Below the pieces are notes generated by a model. The model did no database searches. It saw nothing but the letters and a program-made list of their open reading frames with translations, and was not told the origin of the DNA. Positions 5,169 to 5,241 of a DNA stretch of 5,241 nt are shown in pieces. How positions within the stretch are numbered: position 1 is the stretch's first letter; every line of letters starts with the position of its first letter. Source of the stretch: Deltaproteobacteria bacterium (GTDB taxonomy: Bacteria > Desulfobacterota_D > UBA1144 > Nemesobacterales > N074bin48); NCBI GenBank assembly GCA_004356685.1, contig SMWS01000093.1, forward strand, positions 1-5,241. The letters are read 5' to 3'. The position numbers were made by a program, and so were the translations under genes.

Positions 5169-5241
5169 GTTTATTTTTTCCCTCTTTTAATATGGCCTTA
5201 TCAAAAATAACGTTAAGAAAACGAACTTTTTTGTTAAGAAA
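5169..5241. other. AT-rich non-coding end of window
   Basis: No gene is visible here. The only pattern is a 9-base direct repeat, GTTAAGAAA, at 5212-5220 and 5233-5241, spaced 21 nt apart (about two helical turns). It could be a binding site for a regulator of a gene beyond the window, or chance in AT-rich DNA. Confidence 0.3.

Noticed and set aside
5001..5210. Open reading frames on both strands across the repeat region
   Set aside because: They run through the hairpin elements, have no ribosome-binding site and encode low-complexity, family-less peptides. They are by-products of repeat DNA.

Overview
The window is AT-rich bacterial DNA carrying one compact run of plus-strand genes. It looks like a chromosomal cassette from an AT-rich Gram-negative-like lineage. 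I lean toward the Bacteroidota/Ignavibacteriota side, because gene starts are often weak in Shine-Dalgarno signal and a short palindromic repeat element sits at the end, but the phylum cannot be fixed from this sequence alone.

Layout: (1) 1-351, the C-terminal 116 residues of a GbsR/MarR-family transcriptional regulator, cut by the left window edge. (2) 387-1334, a membrane-bound O-acyltransferase-like (MBOAT, wax-synthase-like) protein. (3) 1362-1621, a scar: the first 12 codons of a lost gene fused in frame to a decayed second copy of the GbsR tail. (4) 1657-2550, a second MBOAT paralogue, about 79% identical to the first over the aligned core. (5) 2552-2959, a small four-helix membrane protein of unknown function, of which the lost gene in the scar was a copy. 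(6) 2985-3938, a TIGR01777-type NAD(P)-binding SDR/epimerase-like oxidoreductase with a DUF1731-like C-terminus. (7) 3963-4952, a membrane-anchored SRPBCC (START-like) ligand-binding protein. (8) 4953-5241, non-coding DNA with a hairpin and a palindromic repeat cluster.

The cassette reads as one transcription unit. Intergenic gaps among the last four genes are 1 to 25 nt, and no terminator is visible between genes. A regulator, one or two acyltransferases, a small membrane protein, an oxidoreductase and a hydrophobic-ligand-binding domain together suggest modification of a lipid or other hydrophobic compound at the membrane. The substrate is unknown and the pathway is inference.

The most informative signal is the history of the locus. 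A regulator-tail + MBOAT + next-gene-start unit is present twice in tandem, with a recognisable junction at about 1389-1397. The two units are a mosaic of two divergence levels. The GbsR tail, the intergenic DNA and a 171-nt block inside the MBOAT genes are 92-96% identical. The MBOAT 3' half and the start of the small membrane gene are only about 72-73% identical. A single duplication cannot give this; gene conversion, or recombination between two diverged versions of the cassette, can. Identity figures are hand counts.
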